Positions 23,961 to 36,229 of a stretch of DNA of 64,000 bases are shown in pieces. Location: assembly GCF_020921035.1 (NCBI RefSeq), contig NC_063156.1, forward strand, positions 22,182,283-22,246,282. The letters run 5' to 3'. The DNA comes from Rhodamnia argentea. Taxonomy: Eukaryota; Streptophyta; Magnoliopsida; Myrtales; Myrtaceae. Within the stretch, counting starts at the first letter, position 1. The number at the start of each line of letters is the position of its first letter. The position numbers and the translations under genes were made by a program. The notes beneath the pieces were generated by a model, which searched no databases, was not told the DNA's origin, and saw only the letters and a program-made list of their open reading frames with translations.

Positions 23961-24333
23961 GGGAAAAGTACACTAGAAGTGCCATAACTTTTGTACGGCG
24001 TTCACTTGAGTGCCATAACTTTCAAAACGTTCACTTAAGTGCCATAACTTTTAAAAATCGTTCACTTGAGTGCCATGTTGACGTGGCAGCCGGAAAAGTT
24101 ACTGTAGACGCCGGAAAAGTTACTGTAGATACCGAAAAGATGACGTGGCATGACGGAAAGGCGACGTGGCACGCCGGAAAGTTACTGTAGCACTTAAGTG
24201 AACAATTTTGCTCCGACATAGCACTCAAGTGAACGATTTTTGAAAGTTATGGCACTTAAGTGAACGTTTTGAAAATTATGGCACTCAAGTGAACGCCGTA
24301 CACAAGTTATGGCACTTCTAGTGTACTTTTCCC
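23961..24333. mobile_element. Mutator-like MITE, 373 bp
   Basis: A perfect 9-bp duplication TAATCTATC flanks it at 23952-23960 and 24334-24342. The ends begin GGGAAAAGTACACTAGAAGT and form a long inverted repeat of roughly 110 bases, so the whole element can fold into a hairpin. Each arm is built from three degenerate direct repeats of about 35 bases around TTCACTTGAGTGCCATAAC. There is no coding capacity. It lies about 680 bp upstream of NPF gene 2 and is related to the element at 37310-37750. Confidence 0.88.
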
Positions 24334-24342
24334 TAATCTATC

Positions 24343-25269
24343 TCGGTTTTGTAATGTCAAGCATATTTGTCGTGGAGAACTTATCCATTCCAAATATTAA
24401 ATTATGTCTCGAGTTTGAGCCCAAAATCTGACGAACAAAAAAAGAAAAGATTCATTTATATTCTGTTGGAGAAGATAAGCATTATTATTCTTGACCGGTT
24501 TGACCGATCAAGATATGCTACTAGAACAGCTTTTTGATATTGGGCGCTACAGGACGGAAAAGAAGGCACACATATATTATTGTTATTATGTTATCGTAAG
24601 TTATATGCATATGAAATTATGGGGCCAAGTTTTGTCAGAGGGAGAGAGAAAAGCAAAATGTAAAAGGGCGTGAGTTGCTTTTAGGTTACTTTTTCTCTGG
24701 ACAAAAGAAAAGTTTGTGCAGAGTGAGGGCCGCACAATACAAGACCGAAGCCGCACAAGAGAAAAAAAAAAAAAAGTGAAGAACAGCCGCGGGAGAGAAA
24801 GAGAAAAGAACGTAAGGGACGTTCCGGCATTTCGGCCGTGCGTGAGCTATTGCCTTGGGCTTGAATACCGATCGATTTGTGTTTTGTGAGTTTTTTTTTA
24901 TATATCTAATTAAGTTGTTTATTTGTAAAAGCTTTAGATTTGAGTATAATCTAGGCGCGAAAAATAAGAACGTATTGAGCGATTGTAACTACGATTCTCC
25001 GATTTGCTGGCTCTCCGTGAATGTAGATACTGATATTCGGACTGAATCACGTAATCTCCGGTGTTCTTTATCGTTCATCGTTATTTTTCTGGGCTTTTCA
25101 CATTGACTTATTTGCAAGATCATGGCTAGTTTCCGCGCGTTTTATATTACAATACCAAATATGCTGAAAATACAATTCTTAGGTACCGCCGATGAATTCT
25201 CCTGGTGAATCCATGAGCGCGTTTTCTGAAAATTTGTGAGCAACCACTTGTATGGCTGCTGAACATGTT
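24343..25269. other. Intergenic stretch, no recognised feature
   Basis: This AT-rich DNA lies between the MITE and the second segmental-duplication copy. It has an A-rich tract near 24760-24775 and GA-rich leader-like sequence near 24640-24830. The open frames are short and resemble nothing I know. Confidence 0.3.
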
Positions 25270-28200
25270 CAGGATAGAAATATATCTAGGAGTTGAGTTG
25301 GGTCGGCGAAGAAAAGGCCTGGACGGTACCAGCAACGCAAATCGTCGGAATGCAACCACACAGATGAAGGCAAATGACAAGTTCTGACTAAAAGAACATA
25401 AACGAAATCCTACTTGCATTTGCAAAGGTGTTATTCTCCTAATTGCTAAAAAACAAGAAATCAGGGAAATCAACATGTTTGTTTTATTGCACACCACAGA
25501 TTAAGCCAACTTCAGTACTTGCTGCTGTTGCTGCTTCCTTTGTTTTTAAATCAACTCGCGCACAGAACAAATTGAACCAAATTCAATGCTGCCAATGGAG
25601 CAATCAGAAAATAGAGGACATTCGACTTTCCCTTGTTAAGATCTTGAGCCAACCAGTCTCCATTTCATCCAGTGAAGGATTGATATCGGCAGACTGCTCA
25701 GGTGATTCGGCCCTGCCAGCTTCTCATATTCTCTGGGAACCGCTTGCACAAAAAATCAACTCGAGCAATGAGTGCAATTGCTCCAGATACTCAGTCATAT
25801 TACTAGCTGAGGCACCAGCCATAACCCTGGCATAGAAGAAATTGCATCTCTTCTCTGGTTGAGTCTGATTGGGTCAGTAAGTCCCAAGTATTCCTTCTGT
25901 CTTCCATGATTACCGACCTGATCCTGGTGATTGTGGCTGAAACATCCTGGTCCCCAGCTTTAAGAGTATCACGATGCTGTATCCTTTTCCAGTGAGTTTC
26001 ATTAGCCTTGGGATGACAATTCGATCATAGATTGGAAGACAACAAAAGTTTGCTGTTGGACTACAGGTGTGTAGGAGACACCGGTTGAGACCCCTATCGG
26101 GATGACTTCAATCAAACACTTCACGTCTTCTGGGGTGATAATTGTAGCTTTGTGGAGCAATTTCAAAGCACCGGCAAGTTAACTAAACTTCCAAGAACAT
26201 TAGTAACTCTGATTCTTCTGTGCCCTCGTGGCCGAAAATCTCAATTTGATCTTGCAGCTTCTCCATATGCTTCATGCGTTCAGTACATGGAGTTCAAGGT
26301 TAAAGCACACTTAACAACTCGAGTGACGAAAGTATTCCAGTGAATTTAACAAAGTTTTCAGATTTGATCAGAATGTTAGCTTACCAGACGATTCGTTAAA
26401 TATGGCTTTCATGACAAAGAAATCCAAAAGCCTGTATTGTAGAGGAAGAAGTAGGGAAATCTTGCCATTTTGAACATTCCCTGGAGACCACTAACATGAA
26501 CAGCATACTAAAGAAAACACTGATCTCGATCCTTATTCAAGTCCACTTCATTTCCGATAATACTCTATTTCGGTTGAGGTCCAACCTACGAAATGCGACC
26601 TAAGATAACTTTAATATCATGATAAACATGACATGTTTCAAGCAATTAATAAACTAGGATTTGGGTTGAATCATATCCTAAGAAGGTGACATCCCTCAAT
26701 CCCGGGTTTGATCGGCAGTTCGTGCTCATTTCATAGTGAGACACACTATGAGAAGACTTACGGGCAACAATTCATCTTACAGAGTTTGTATCGAAGTGAT
26801 TGTTAAAGATTTCCAGGACGATCATGTCTCCAACTTGAGCTGGAAAATGACAAAGGCCAGGGCAACAAAATAAGTGAATAGTGTTCATTGAGAACTTCTA
26901 ACCATGCATGTGAAAAGGAGAAAAAACGGTAGAAAAAGGACGAGTTCGTATTTTCTGACTTTCAGCAAAAAGCCAAATCACAATTTGGCGACAAGTTTGG
27001 CTAATGAGTCCATCTGTTCCATATAAAATCCAAGATAATAACTTGTCTGTTCTCATTGAGAAAACATCCAGCTTGAGCCGACACACTGGTTGTTGAACAA
27101 TGGCACGTCCTGTCGTGCCCACATCACATTCGGTCCACTCTATTCTCAGTCACAATGTCTCACAGTGGAAATTCATAGTCAACACGGGTCTAAGGACCTG
27201 TCGTCTGTCGTGCTTGATCATCTGAAATAGAGATGACAGCAAGACGGATTCGGATCGGCCCAATTTCTAACCCCAGATCATTTAAGCACAAGAAAAGAAG
27301 AAATCATCACCTACCGGCTAGACACTTGAATGGTCATATGGAGGTACCAACCAAATGAATCTACATAACTTGTTCAGGTCAGGACTCGGGACGTGTACCT
27401 AGAGCCTAGAGGACGTCGCAATCTCTCTCTCTCTCTCGGGGCAGCCCTGGGGGTGGGGGGGTGGTGGTGGTGGTGGTGCACGCGCCGTCGACCGTGGAAT
27501 TAAGGGAGTTGACAATTTGATTTTGGATCCTCACAAGCTTCCAATGCAAAAGAAGACAGAAACGTGAATTTTGACAGATTCTCGAATGAAACCAAGCTAA
27601 CTTCCAAAAGAAAACGAAACTACAAGCCAAACCACACAATTGGGTGGGATGGGGGTTTGGCTATAATGTGAAACGTGCAAGCTAAATTAAAATTTCGACG
27701 TGTCCATTTTTGGAACAGGACTGTTTTCCATTTATAATACAATCTCTAGCCATTGTAATCTCAGTCGATTTGTAGGTAAACCAAGTGAATTACTATGTGA
27801 AAGCAGATGAAAAAGAACGGTTTCAAGTGCGGAATTAGTTGGGCCCAACTTATTTTTTTGGGCCATAATGGGCCTAGTCTTAATGTGAAGGCTCGATGGT
27901 ACGGCTTCCTTTTTGGTTCACGTACTTCCTTTCCCATTGGGAGGTGGCCCATATCCTCGAATTTAAGATGATCAATTATGTGGAGTATATAGATTCCTGT
28001 ATGTGATTATTCGTGTGCATCTATCCTATAAAAAGTACACAATTAAACAGAATATGATGTAACAAAAAAAAAACAGAATATGATGGCTCAAGCATAATTT
28101 ATCATAGGTCTGTTTACATAAGAAATCCTAATATGATAACACCTAGACACATAAGCATAACTTAGCTTTTCGATGCGCAAAAACCCCTCCCAAAGTGGTA

Positions 28201-29740
28201 CAGTTATCCCAAATTTACTCCCCATTAATGCTTGGCTAGCAAAGTCATTCCTATTCTACTTAATATACTCAGTTTTGCCTTAATTTGGCCATGTGTGATG
28301 CGACGACGTTGTAGCTTTTGACTAAGATAGCTAAGTACGACGTCATTTCAACCAAAAATGTTGTTTTCTAGGCGGGCTCATGCAGATCCGCCATGTTATC
28401 ATTTGCCTTGAAATTAGATTGAATGCTAACCGAGGGTAAATTGAGAACCGATTTGGCGGTTTCTATGTGCCGAAGAACAGTTTTAGTTAAATGGTGTTTA
28501 AGTTATAAAGGTTCAAAACGTTCTAAGTTATATTTGGTAAGTGAATTTACCCACCTCTAAGACTCTTTTCACTTTCTCTTGCTCTCACTCGGTCTTACGC
28601 CACTCATTTCATGCTCTCCTCTCAGTTTGGGTATGAGCTTTCGTGGATTGAGTTAAATATAAAAGTATTCTAGCAATATGTGTTGCGTCGGATATGAGTT
28701 GCTACCTTTATATTGCATAAAAAAAAAAGAGTTAATTTGGGTAGGATAATTTTCGACTTGACCCATCCGTTTGACGAGTCTACTTGTACTGCAAAAGTTT
28801 ACCTTGGAGATTCTCAAACCTTTTCTTGTCTCGAATATAATCTCGGTTAGTTTGATCATTATAAGCGTCGTTGAAATAATGATGTGGCACTAGACTTGGA
28901 AAAGCAGAGATGGGTGGTCATTGGTCAAGCCCAAACCTTGTCGGGCCTGCCTAAATTATTGCCAAGCCCGTCCATCACAAAAAGTACTAAGAAAAAAGGT
29001 TATAGAAAAACATTACAATTGTACAATTAAGCCTATTAGTAATCTTAACTTGCTTAAATCAAGTTCTTCCAGCACTAATGCAGTTAACACCAGACATGAT
29101 ATCCTTTTGGACTTTGTCCATTCCAGCTAGCGGTGGATGGGAAATCTACTTTTATCTGGAAGGATGATTGGCATCCATTGGGTGCACTCCCCAGCAAATT
29201 TTATACCAGGGTCATTCTTCTCTGCATCTCCAGGCCAAGGCTTCTGATGTTATTTAGGGTTTGGATTGGCTTTGTGTTCCTATGCAGCCTAATATCTCTT
29301 TCCCTGATAGGTTCATCTGGAAGTCAACTCCATCTGGGAAGTCTACTACTGGAAGTGCTTGGAATTCTTTGAGATCTGAAGGACTTAAAAAGTGTCCTGG
29401 TGTAAGGTGATACGGTTCAGACCTCGCAGTCCTGCACACTGTTTCATTGCTGGTTGGCAATAAATAACAAATCATCCACCAAGGAAAGGTTGCTCAAGAG
29501 GAATATGCAGATCTCACCTGCTTGTTTCTCTATAACTCAGCTACTGAAGACAGGAATCAATATCCATTTTTGGCTTTCCTATGTCATCTCGGGTCTGGTT
29601 TGTTGTGCTGCATCTTCGTCAGATTTTGAGAGTTCCTAGTGACTGGGATAGTGACATTACCTGGACCATCAATTCTTTTAAAGGGAAATCTCTTCCTCAG
29701 CTTTTATTCAAACTTTCTTGGGATGATTTCCTTTATCTGG
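25270..29740. repeat. Segmental duplication, copy 2
   Basis: This is the partner of 1-6860, same orientation and order, without the DNA-element insertions found there. It therefore preserves near-ancestral sites, most clearly the single TTATTGCCAAG at 28956-28966. A G-rich (GGT)n microsatellite at about 27435-27480 is specific to this copy. The stretches 26200-27815 and 27840-29070 hold no gene I recognise. Confidence 0.85.
25480..26190 (-). pseudogene. Decayed NPF last-exon relic, copy 2
   Basis: This is the same NPF last-exon remnant as at 230-1090, minus strand. Landmarks include the reverse complement of an NKGK-encoding stretch (TTTCCCTTGTTAAGATCTT at about 25628-25646, also in intact gene 2 near 20765), the EEVKCLI loop equivalent and the VVQQQTF segment near 26040-26065. 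Relative to copy 1 it lost about 60 bp near 26030-26040, and it has independent substitutions. It is not functional. Confidence 0.78.
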
Positions 29741-29900
29741 AATTCTAGGATTTTGCTGTTTAAGTGACTCTTCGCATGTTGTTAGTATTGATGTGATTCT
29801 TTCGAGGATCAAAAGGCTGTGCAGGGTCGTTACTTCAATGCTCAGCCATTGAAAGTAAACTTTTCCTTGATCTGTACGAGTCTCTGTGAAGGAATTCGGG
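29070..29900 (+). mobile_element. LINE C-terminal remnant (zf-RVT region)
   Basis: This is the second copy of the LINE tail, matching 6220-6860 and running about 160 bp farther. Readable pieces include FIWKSTPSGKSTT (about 29310-29350), a zinc-binding-like stretch LAINNKSSTKERLLK (about 29450-29490) and the trailing region that is intact at 52380-52560. The frame is broken repeatedly. It lies directly before a P450 exon-1 relic, as the copies near 40.2 kb and 52 kb also lie upstream of P450 sequences. Confidence 0.7.
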
Positions 29901-29954
29901 TCTTGGTGTTGTGCAGTTCATGACCTTATGGGGTTTCATGTGTTTAATAGGAAT

Positions 29955-30190
29955 TAAGAAGTGGGAGCAAAGTTTTCAAGCAGCAGAAAGGAAGAATAAT
30001 TTTGATTGATGGAGAGTGTGGTTAGGTTGGATTCTCGCACTCATCCCACTTTTGGGTTGGTTGTGGTTGTGGTGGTGGTGGAATGACATCTGGTGCGCGT
30101 GCTGTCCGTCGAGCAAAGAATATCGGATGCCGATGTGAAGTTACCGCCAGGAGAGATGGGTTTTCCCTTCCATGGGGAAACCCATCGACT
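29955..30190 (+). pseudogene. P450 exon-1 relic
   Basis: After a leader resembling that of the P450 genes (GAAGTGGGAGCAAAG, compare 55770), 30009 onward aligns with exon 1 of the intact gene at 41535. It keeps the membrane-anchor coding region, WWW-type tryptophans replaced by a valine-rich frame, and the proline-rich hinge LPPGEMGFP at about 30140. The start region is shifted in frame and the homology stops near 30190. No later exons follow, so this is a fragment. Confidence 0.75.
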
Positions 30191-30633
30191 CATTGTCATC
30201 CCATCGAAACCCTTCAGCGGTCCAACCAACTCACCCTCAACGTTTAGGTACCAAATGACAAATCAATAGGGAAGTCACTCTAGAAACCCCACGTCGACCC
30301 AAACAGTAAAGCTACACTTAGTATATACTATAGCTGATTTGGGAATAAGCATATCCTCAAATACAAATTCAAAATGCATTGCAGCTCCAAAAAAATAAAT
30401 AAATAAAGGAGTGAGCTGAGACATTGTAAATGAAATTCCTAAGTTTAAGTTGGGAGATCATCTCGTTACTCGACCTAGTACATGTAAAGCACAACGATCC
30501 CACACATACAAAATAAATATGAGAGACAATTGAAGAAATGAATGCACTAATTTACCTATTTCATGTTGATAGTTCATTAGTAGATATGTAGGCACAATTA
30601 CATGCCTCATAATAATTATTTCATCTCATTTCA

Positions 30634-30830
30634 TCCCGGCTCTTGAGGCATCCCGATACACGGGACATCTCCACTTTGAGGCATTTCGAGTACTCCCGCG
30701 ACATCCTGACTTATGGAGCATCCCAACTCCGGGGTATCTCAACTCCAAGGCATCTCCACTACGAGGCATCCCGAACCCTCTTGGGGTACCCGCACTCACG
30801 GGGCATCATCCCCCACCAATATGTGGGCGA
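30634..30830. repeat. Degenerate short tandem repeat
   Basis: About ten imperfect units of 16-21 bp share a core like AGGCATCCCGACTC, for example at about 30637, 30679, 30717, 30748 and 30764. Units vary in length and sequence, so this is an old minisatellite. It lies in the gap between the P450 relic and the copia at 31010. The remainder of 30191-31004 shows no gene. Confidence 0.6.
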
Positions 30831-31009
30831 AGAACCATAGTATAACTTGTTTTTTTAATATATAACCACATAACAATATTTATTATCTCTTACATAGCCA
30901 TTCTCAAAGTCAACATTTGGTACACAACAGCATTTTACGCAAATCATCATCGAAATACATTCGCCATGTCTTTTTCATGCATCACTTACGTAAGAATTAA
31001 TAAGACACT

Positions 31010-31429
31010 TGTTGAAACTCAGAGTAGCGAAGCATGTCTTGATCCTCAAGATGATCGAAGACTATCGAAGGTGAAAGGTTCTCTTCACACGAGAGAAGTG
31101 TTCAAGAGAGGAGATGGATTCTACATTTTTCTATATTCACCTTACTTTCACCTTGCTAAAACGATTACAAGACTCGCCTTTATATAGGCTTAGAAACATG
31201 ACTCCTGACATACCCTAGGAATATGAAAAGACTCGTCCAAATACATAGCAATAATTACACATCAGAATACTAAAAGACTCTCGAGACACACAACAAATAA
31301 TGACTCTTAAAAGACTACAAACCAATAATGACACAAAACACGTGCGTCGATAGACGTCCATCGGAAACCGAAAAATCTATCGAAGAGTCACGCTATTGAA
31401 CTCTAGAGTAGACGGTGATATCTTCAATA
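31010..31429 (-). repeat. 3' LTR of copia (31-36 kb)
   Basis: It begins TGTTGAAACTC and ends CTTCAATA on the plus strand, so on the element strand the LTR runs TA...CA instead of TG...CA. Its sequence agrees with 35805-36224 except at about 12 sites. Confidence 0.93.
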
Positions 31430-31436
31430 CTCCCCC

Positions 31437-34400
31437 TCACCGACTACTCTCTCTTAGAACAGATCTTGCGACCATACCAAGCTGAGTTCTAAACTCATCG
31501 AACTTTGCTGCTCCAAGACCTTTGGTGAAGATATCAGCCACTTGATCACCTGTCTTGGTGTATTCCATTTTGATCTTGCCCCGTAAGACCTTCTCTCGGA
31601 GAAAATGATGGTGTACTTCCACATGCTTTGTTCTAGCATGAAAAACTGGATTTTCTGTCAAACTTATAGCAGATAGATTATCACAAAACAAAGTTGTCGA
31701 ATAATCTATCGATTGATGAAGATCATCCAATAAGCGCACTAGCTACGTACTCTCCTGAGCTGCCATTCTTGCTGCTCTGTATTCAGCTTATGTTGTCGAC
31801 AGAGACACGGTTGGCTGTCTTTTACTGCACCAGGATACTACCGCTGATCCAAGATTAAACGAGTATCCAATAGTCGAGCGCCTTGTGTATTGATCTCCAG
31901 CAAAGTCGGCATCGCGATAACCGACCAACTCACTCGATGAGACTTTCTTGTACAAAAGGCCAAAATCAAAGGTCTTCTTTACGTACCTCGGGATACGCTT
32001 AGCTGCATCCAAGTGAGGCTTCCGTGGCTTCTCCATAAATCGACTTACTGCTCCCCTCGCAAAAGCGATATCAGGTCAAGTTATGGTAAGGTAAATTAGA
32101 CTACCTACCAGTTGCCTATATATGGTCGAATCTTCTAACTCTCGACCTTCATCAGCACACTGCTTTGCTTTCCCATCCAACGGAGTAGATATAGGCTTGC
32201 AATCGAGCATCCCGAACTTCTCCAAGAGATCTTGTGCATGCTTACGTTGACATAGGAATAATCCTTCCTTTGTCCGATCAATCTCGAGTCCCGGAAAGTG
32301 CTTGAGCTCTCCAAGCTCCTTCATCTGAAAACGGACAGAGAGATTGGTTCTAATTCGACATATCTCATCTTCATCATCTCCAGTAATGATGAGATCATCC
32401 ACATAAACCAACACGGTCGCTATCTTTCCATCTTCTACCTTCACGAACAAGCTCAAATCTGCAGGGGCTACAGAGTAACCACTTCTCAATAAGAATTCTG
32501 CGATCTTCCCATACCATGCTCTCGGGGCTTGCTTCAAGCCATACAACGCTTTCTTTAGCTTGCGGACATATTCTGGATGATTTTTGCTCTTGAAACCATC
32601 CGGCTGCTCCATGTATATTTCTCGATCAAGCTCTCCATGAAGAAAGGCATTCTTCACATCCATCTGCCACAGATTCCACGACTCGGTTGCTGCAAGTGCT
32701 AACGGAACTCGAACAGTAGAAACTTTGGCCACTAGACTAAAGGTTTCTTCATAATCAATGCCATACTTTTGCGAAAAACCTCGAGCGACTAGACGTGCTT
32801 TATATCTCTCTATCGACCCATCCGGTCGAGTTTTCAATTTATAAACCCATTTGCAAGATATAGGACGTACCTCTTCGGGTTTCGGTACCAAGTCCCACGT
32901 CTCATTCTTCTTTAGTGCGAGGATCTCTTCCTCCATGGCTTTCCTCCACTTTGCATCCTTCGATGCTTCCTCATATGTCGATGGCTCCACTTGCGCCAAC
33001 ATCTTGATCAACGTTGCATTGGCATATTTGGGGTTTGGCCTCCTCTGCCTCCGTGATCTTCGAAACCGAGGCTCCTCTCCTTCAGGTTCCTCTACCTGAC
33101 TTGGTCGAAATTCTTCCGTTATTATTCGATGCTCACCGGAAGAACTTGTCGAACCTTGTGACTGTGCTTCGACATCCTTTTCGACATCTTTTTCGATAGG
33201 CTGATCCTCATCGAATTCTTTCAGCCTTTCTTGAAACTCTTCTTCGATATCTTGTGAATCTGGCAATTCGATAGCTTGAGGTGACCACCATGACGACAAT
33301 TCGTCGAACACCACATTTCTCGAAATATAGCACCTCCCTGTTGTAGGATCACATCACTTCCACCCTTTCGTTGATCATCATAACCCAAGAAAAATACATC
33401 GAACCGCCTTCTTGTCGAATTTGCTGCGAAGGTGTTCTGGCACAAATGCATAACATACACATCCAAAAACTTTGAAATGACTTACCACAGGCTTGCACTT
33501 CCATAACCTCTCGTATGGTGAAACGAAGCCAAGCCTTGCTTGAGGTAATCTGTTAATCACATGAGTCGTTGTCTTCATACACACAGCCCAAAATCTTGGT
33601 GGAACATTCTTCGCATGTAGCATGCTCCTGCATGTCTCTGCTAGATGCCAATTCTTCCTTTCGGCAACTCCATTTTGTTGTGGCGTATACGGACAAGTAA
33701 GCTGTTGACGTATCTTGCACTCTCGCAAATACTTCGTGAATTCATTAGAAGTATATTCTCCTCCGTTATCGATACGAAGGCAAAGAATCTTCTTGCCCAC
33801 TTCACTTTCTACCTTCTCCTTAAACTTCTTAAATTTGATAAATGTCTCAAATTTATCTTTCATAAAATCAACCCAAACATACCTGGAGAAGTCATCGATA
33901 AATGTGATCATATACTTTGATCCACCAATAGATGATTGCTTCACTAGACCAAACACATCCGAGTGAATGAGCTCGAGAGGCATACGAGCTTTGAACGATG
34001 ATTCCTCGTAAGAAAGCCGATGTGCCTTTCCATACTAACATCCGGCACAAACCACATCTTCTTGAACTTCCAACTGGGGGAGGCCCTTCAGCATATTCTT
34101 CTGCATTATCACTTTCAACTTGTGATAACTTACATGCCCAAGTCGCGCATGCCACAAATCAGGTGTATCATTTCTCCGGGTTTTGTTTACGTATGCCGTT
34201 TGAGCAGACATCACGTAAACAGACTCCGGTCGACATCCCTCCATGATTGGTCGACTAGTGGGCTTCACACTTCGGTACACTTTAACATCTCGTCGACCGA
34301 ATATAACATAGTTACCCGAGTACGTGAGCTGGGACACAAACAATAAATTTTTCTTCATCCCCGACACATGATACACATTTTTCAATTCAACCTGCTGTGA

Positions 34401-35645
34401 ATTGAGTCGAGGAGTTATCACCGTCTCACCAATATGGGAAATTGGCAACCTCGAGCCATCTGCGGTAATAACTACACGTCCACCGGTATAATCAAGCGTA
34501 TTCGACGGCTTGCCTTGATCTCCGGTCATGTGATTCGAACACCCTGAATCAACAATCCAGTCAATATCATAATTAATCGACTTATTACTTACAGTGATTA
34601 AAGCCATCGAATAGTTCAACTCGGCAATGGACGAGGCAGCGAGCTCGTCTTGTACCTCCGTTACGATAGGCACATGAAAATCCCATTCCACATTGTCATC
34701 GAAATCACTCCTCTTCGATGAAGCTGCGACATTTCTTTCAACTCTTTTTGTTCGACAATCTCTGGCAAAATCACCTTCTTTGCCACGGACGTAACATCGT
34801 CCACTACGCCTTTTATCATTCCCATAACGATTACGCCAAGCTCCTCCCGATCAAAGGCTCGTCTCTCCTGGATGCTTTTTCCATTCTCCACGAGCTGGCT
34901 AGTTTTGCCTTTCAACATGACTTTTTCCCGGCTTGTCATCTCTATTGTCAGCACCGATTCTCCTTTGGCCCTTGAACCCTCTTTTATCACTGTAGAGGGC
35001 ACTCTCATCTCCGTTCATCGAAACCTTAGACATTTGATTATCTAAAGTTTCTTGGTTGGCCAAAATATTCTCCGGTTCGGTCAACATCGGTTGAGTTGCC
35101 CATCCACGAGTAGCCGTAACAATACCATTATACTCTGGCTTTAACCCGTGAATAATAATCCTTCTCATTCTCGTTTCAGATATGGCATTATTCGGATCTA
35201 GTTTCGAAATTTCGTCACAAATAGACTTAACTTTGGAGAAATGCTGACTCACCGTCATATTTTGTTGTGACATCGACAGTAGCTCGTTCTCCAACCTTTG
35301 CAACTTGGCATCATTCGACCTCGCGAACAACGCTGCCAAGTTATCCCATGCCTCCTTGGGAGTCTGCGCACTTTTTATATGTTGCAACAAGTCATCTTCA
35401 ACAGTCACAACAAGAGCGTAAAGAGCCTTACCCGCTTTGATGTTCCATCTCCTCGGATCACCATCGTTTGTGGGTGTCGTGGTGTTGCTGCCACTAACAA
35501 TATCCCACAAATCTTGACCCTGCAAATAAAACTGCATGCGGGTACTCCAATTATTATAATTGGAATTGTTCAGCTTCTCAATACCATTCGTCGAACTTGA
35601 TACGTCCGCCATCCGATTGGAGAAAAGTGTTCGGCTTGGTCCCAA
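31437..35645 (-). pseudogene. Copia gag-pol polyprotein, broken
   Basis: Gag probably starts at 35612 (MADVSSSTNG). Protease is marked by DSGCSNHMTGD near 34530. Integrase has [15 protein letters not shown] and NGVAERKN (33700-33980). RT carries [11 protein letters not shown] (about 32400), and RNase H runs to 31437. Breaks: the gag zinc-knuckle end is in another frame (34661-35008); an in-frame stop at 34035 falls where a CxYGK motif is usual; there is a frameshift plus stop at about 33350-33390; and there are stops at about 32076, 31788 and 31740. Several look like CGA-to-TGA, CAG-to-TAG or TGG-to-TAG changes. The RT active site itself is intact. Confidence 0.9.
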
Positions 35646-35789
35646 TCAATTGATCACAGTCCCCGGCTGTACTCCGGCAGAACTTCGACGTACTTCGGTC
35701 CTCGACCGCTTGCACACGAACAATGGTCGCTAACCACCGTCTTCACGAACCACACTCCGAAAGACTTGATTCACGGTCCTTGGTAACCG

Positions 35790-35802
35790 CACTCCGATAC
35801 CA
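35790..35802 (-). other. Primer-binding site (initiator tRNA-Met)
   Basis: The minus-strand sequence TGGTATCGGAGTG lies two bases inside the 5' LTR. It differs slightly from the canonical TGGTATCAGAGC complementary to the tRNA-iMet 3' end. Confidence 0.8.
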
Positions 35803-35804
35803 AA

Positions 35805-36224
35805 TGTTGAAACTCAGAGTAGCAAAGCACGTCTCGATCCTCAAGATGATCGAAAACTATCGAAGGTGAAAGGTTCTCTTCACATGAGAGAAGTGTTCAA
35901 GAGAGGAGATGGATTCTACAATTTTCTATATTCACCTTACTTTCACCTTGCTAAAACGATTACAAGACTCGCCTTTATATAGGCTTAGAAACATGACTCC
36001 CGACATACCCTAGGAATATGAAAAGACTCGTCCGGATACATAGCAATAATTACACATCAGAATACTAAAAGACTCTCGAGACACACAACAAATAATGACT
36101 CTTAAAAGACTACAAAGCAATAATGACACAAAACACGCGCGTCGATAGACGTCCATCGGAAACCGAAAAATTTATCGAAGAGTCACGCTATTGAACTCTA
36201 GAGTAGACGGTGATATCTTCAATA
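35805..36224 (-). repeat. 5' LTR of copia (31-36 kb)
   Basis: This is the partner of 31010-31429, same length, with the same TA...CA termini on the element strand. The ACACT duplication follows directly at 36225. Confidence 0.93.
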
Positions 36225-36229
36225 ACACT

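Larger units (their letters stand above)
31010..36224 (-). mobile_element. Full-length Ty1/copia with mutated gag-pol
   Basis: This 5.2-kb element is on the minus strand. It has 420-bp LTRs at 31010-31429 and 35805-36224 and a perfect 5-bp target duplication ACACT (31005-31009, 36225-36229). The primer-binding site (35790-35802) matches initiator tRNA-Met with one or two changes. The polypurine tract is at 31430-31441 (GGTGAGGGGGAG on the minus strand). I count about 12 substitutions between LTRs, roughly 97% identity. Domain order is gag, protease, integrase, RT, RNase H, as expected for copia. It is inserted downstream of the P450 exon-1 relic. Confidence 0.93.

Noticed and set aside
24000..24330. 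Regular spaced repeats resembling a CRISPR-like array
   Set aside because: The repeats are degenerate, arranged as inverted arms, and flanked by a 9-bp target duplication in a plant genome; this is a MITE.
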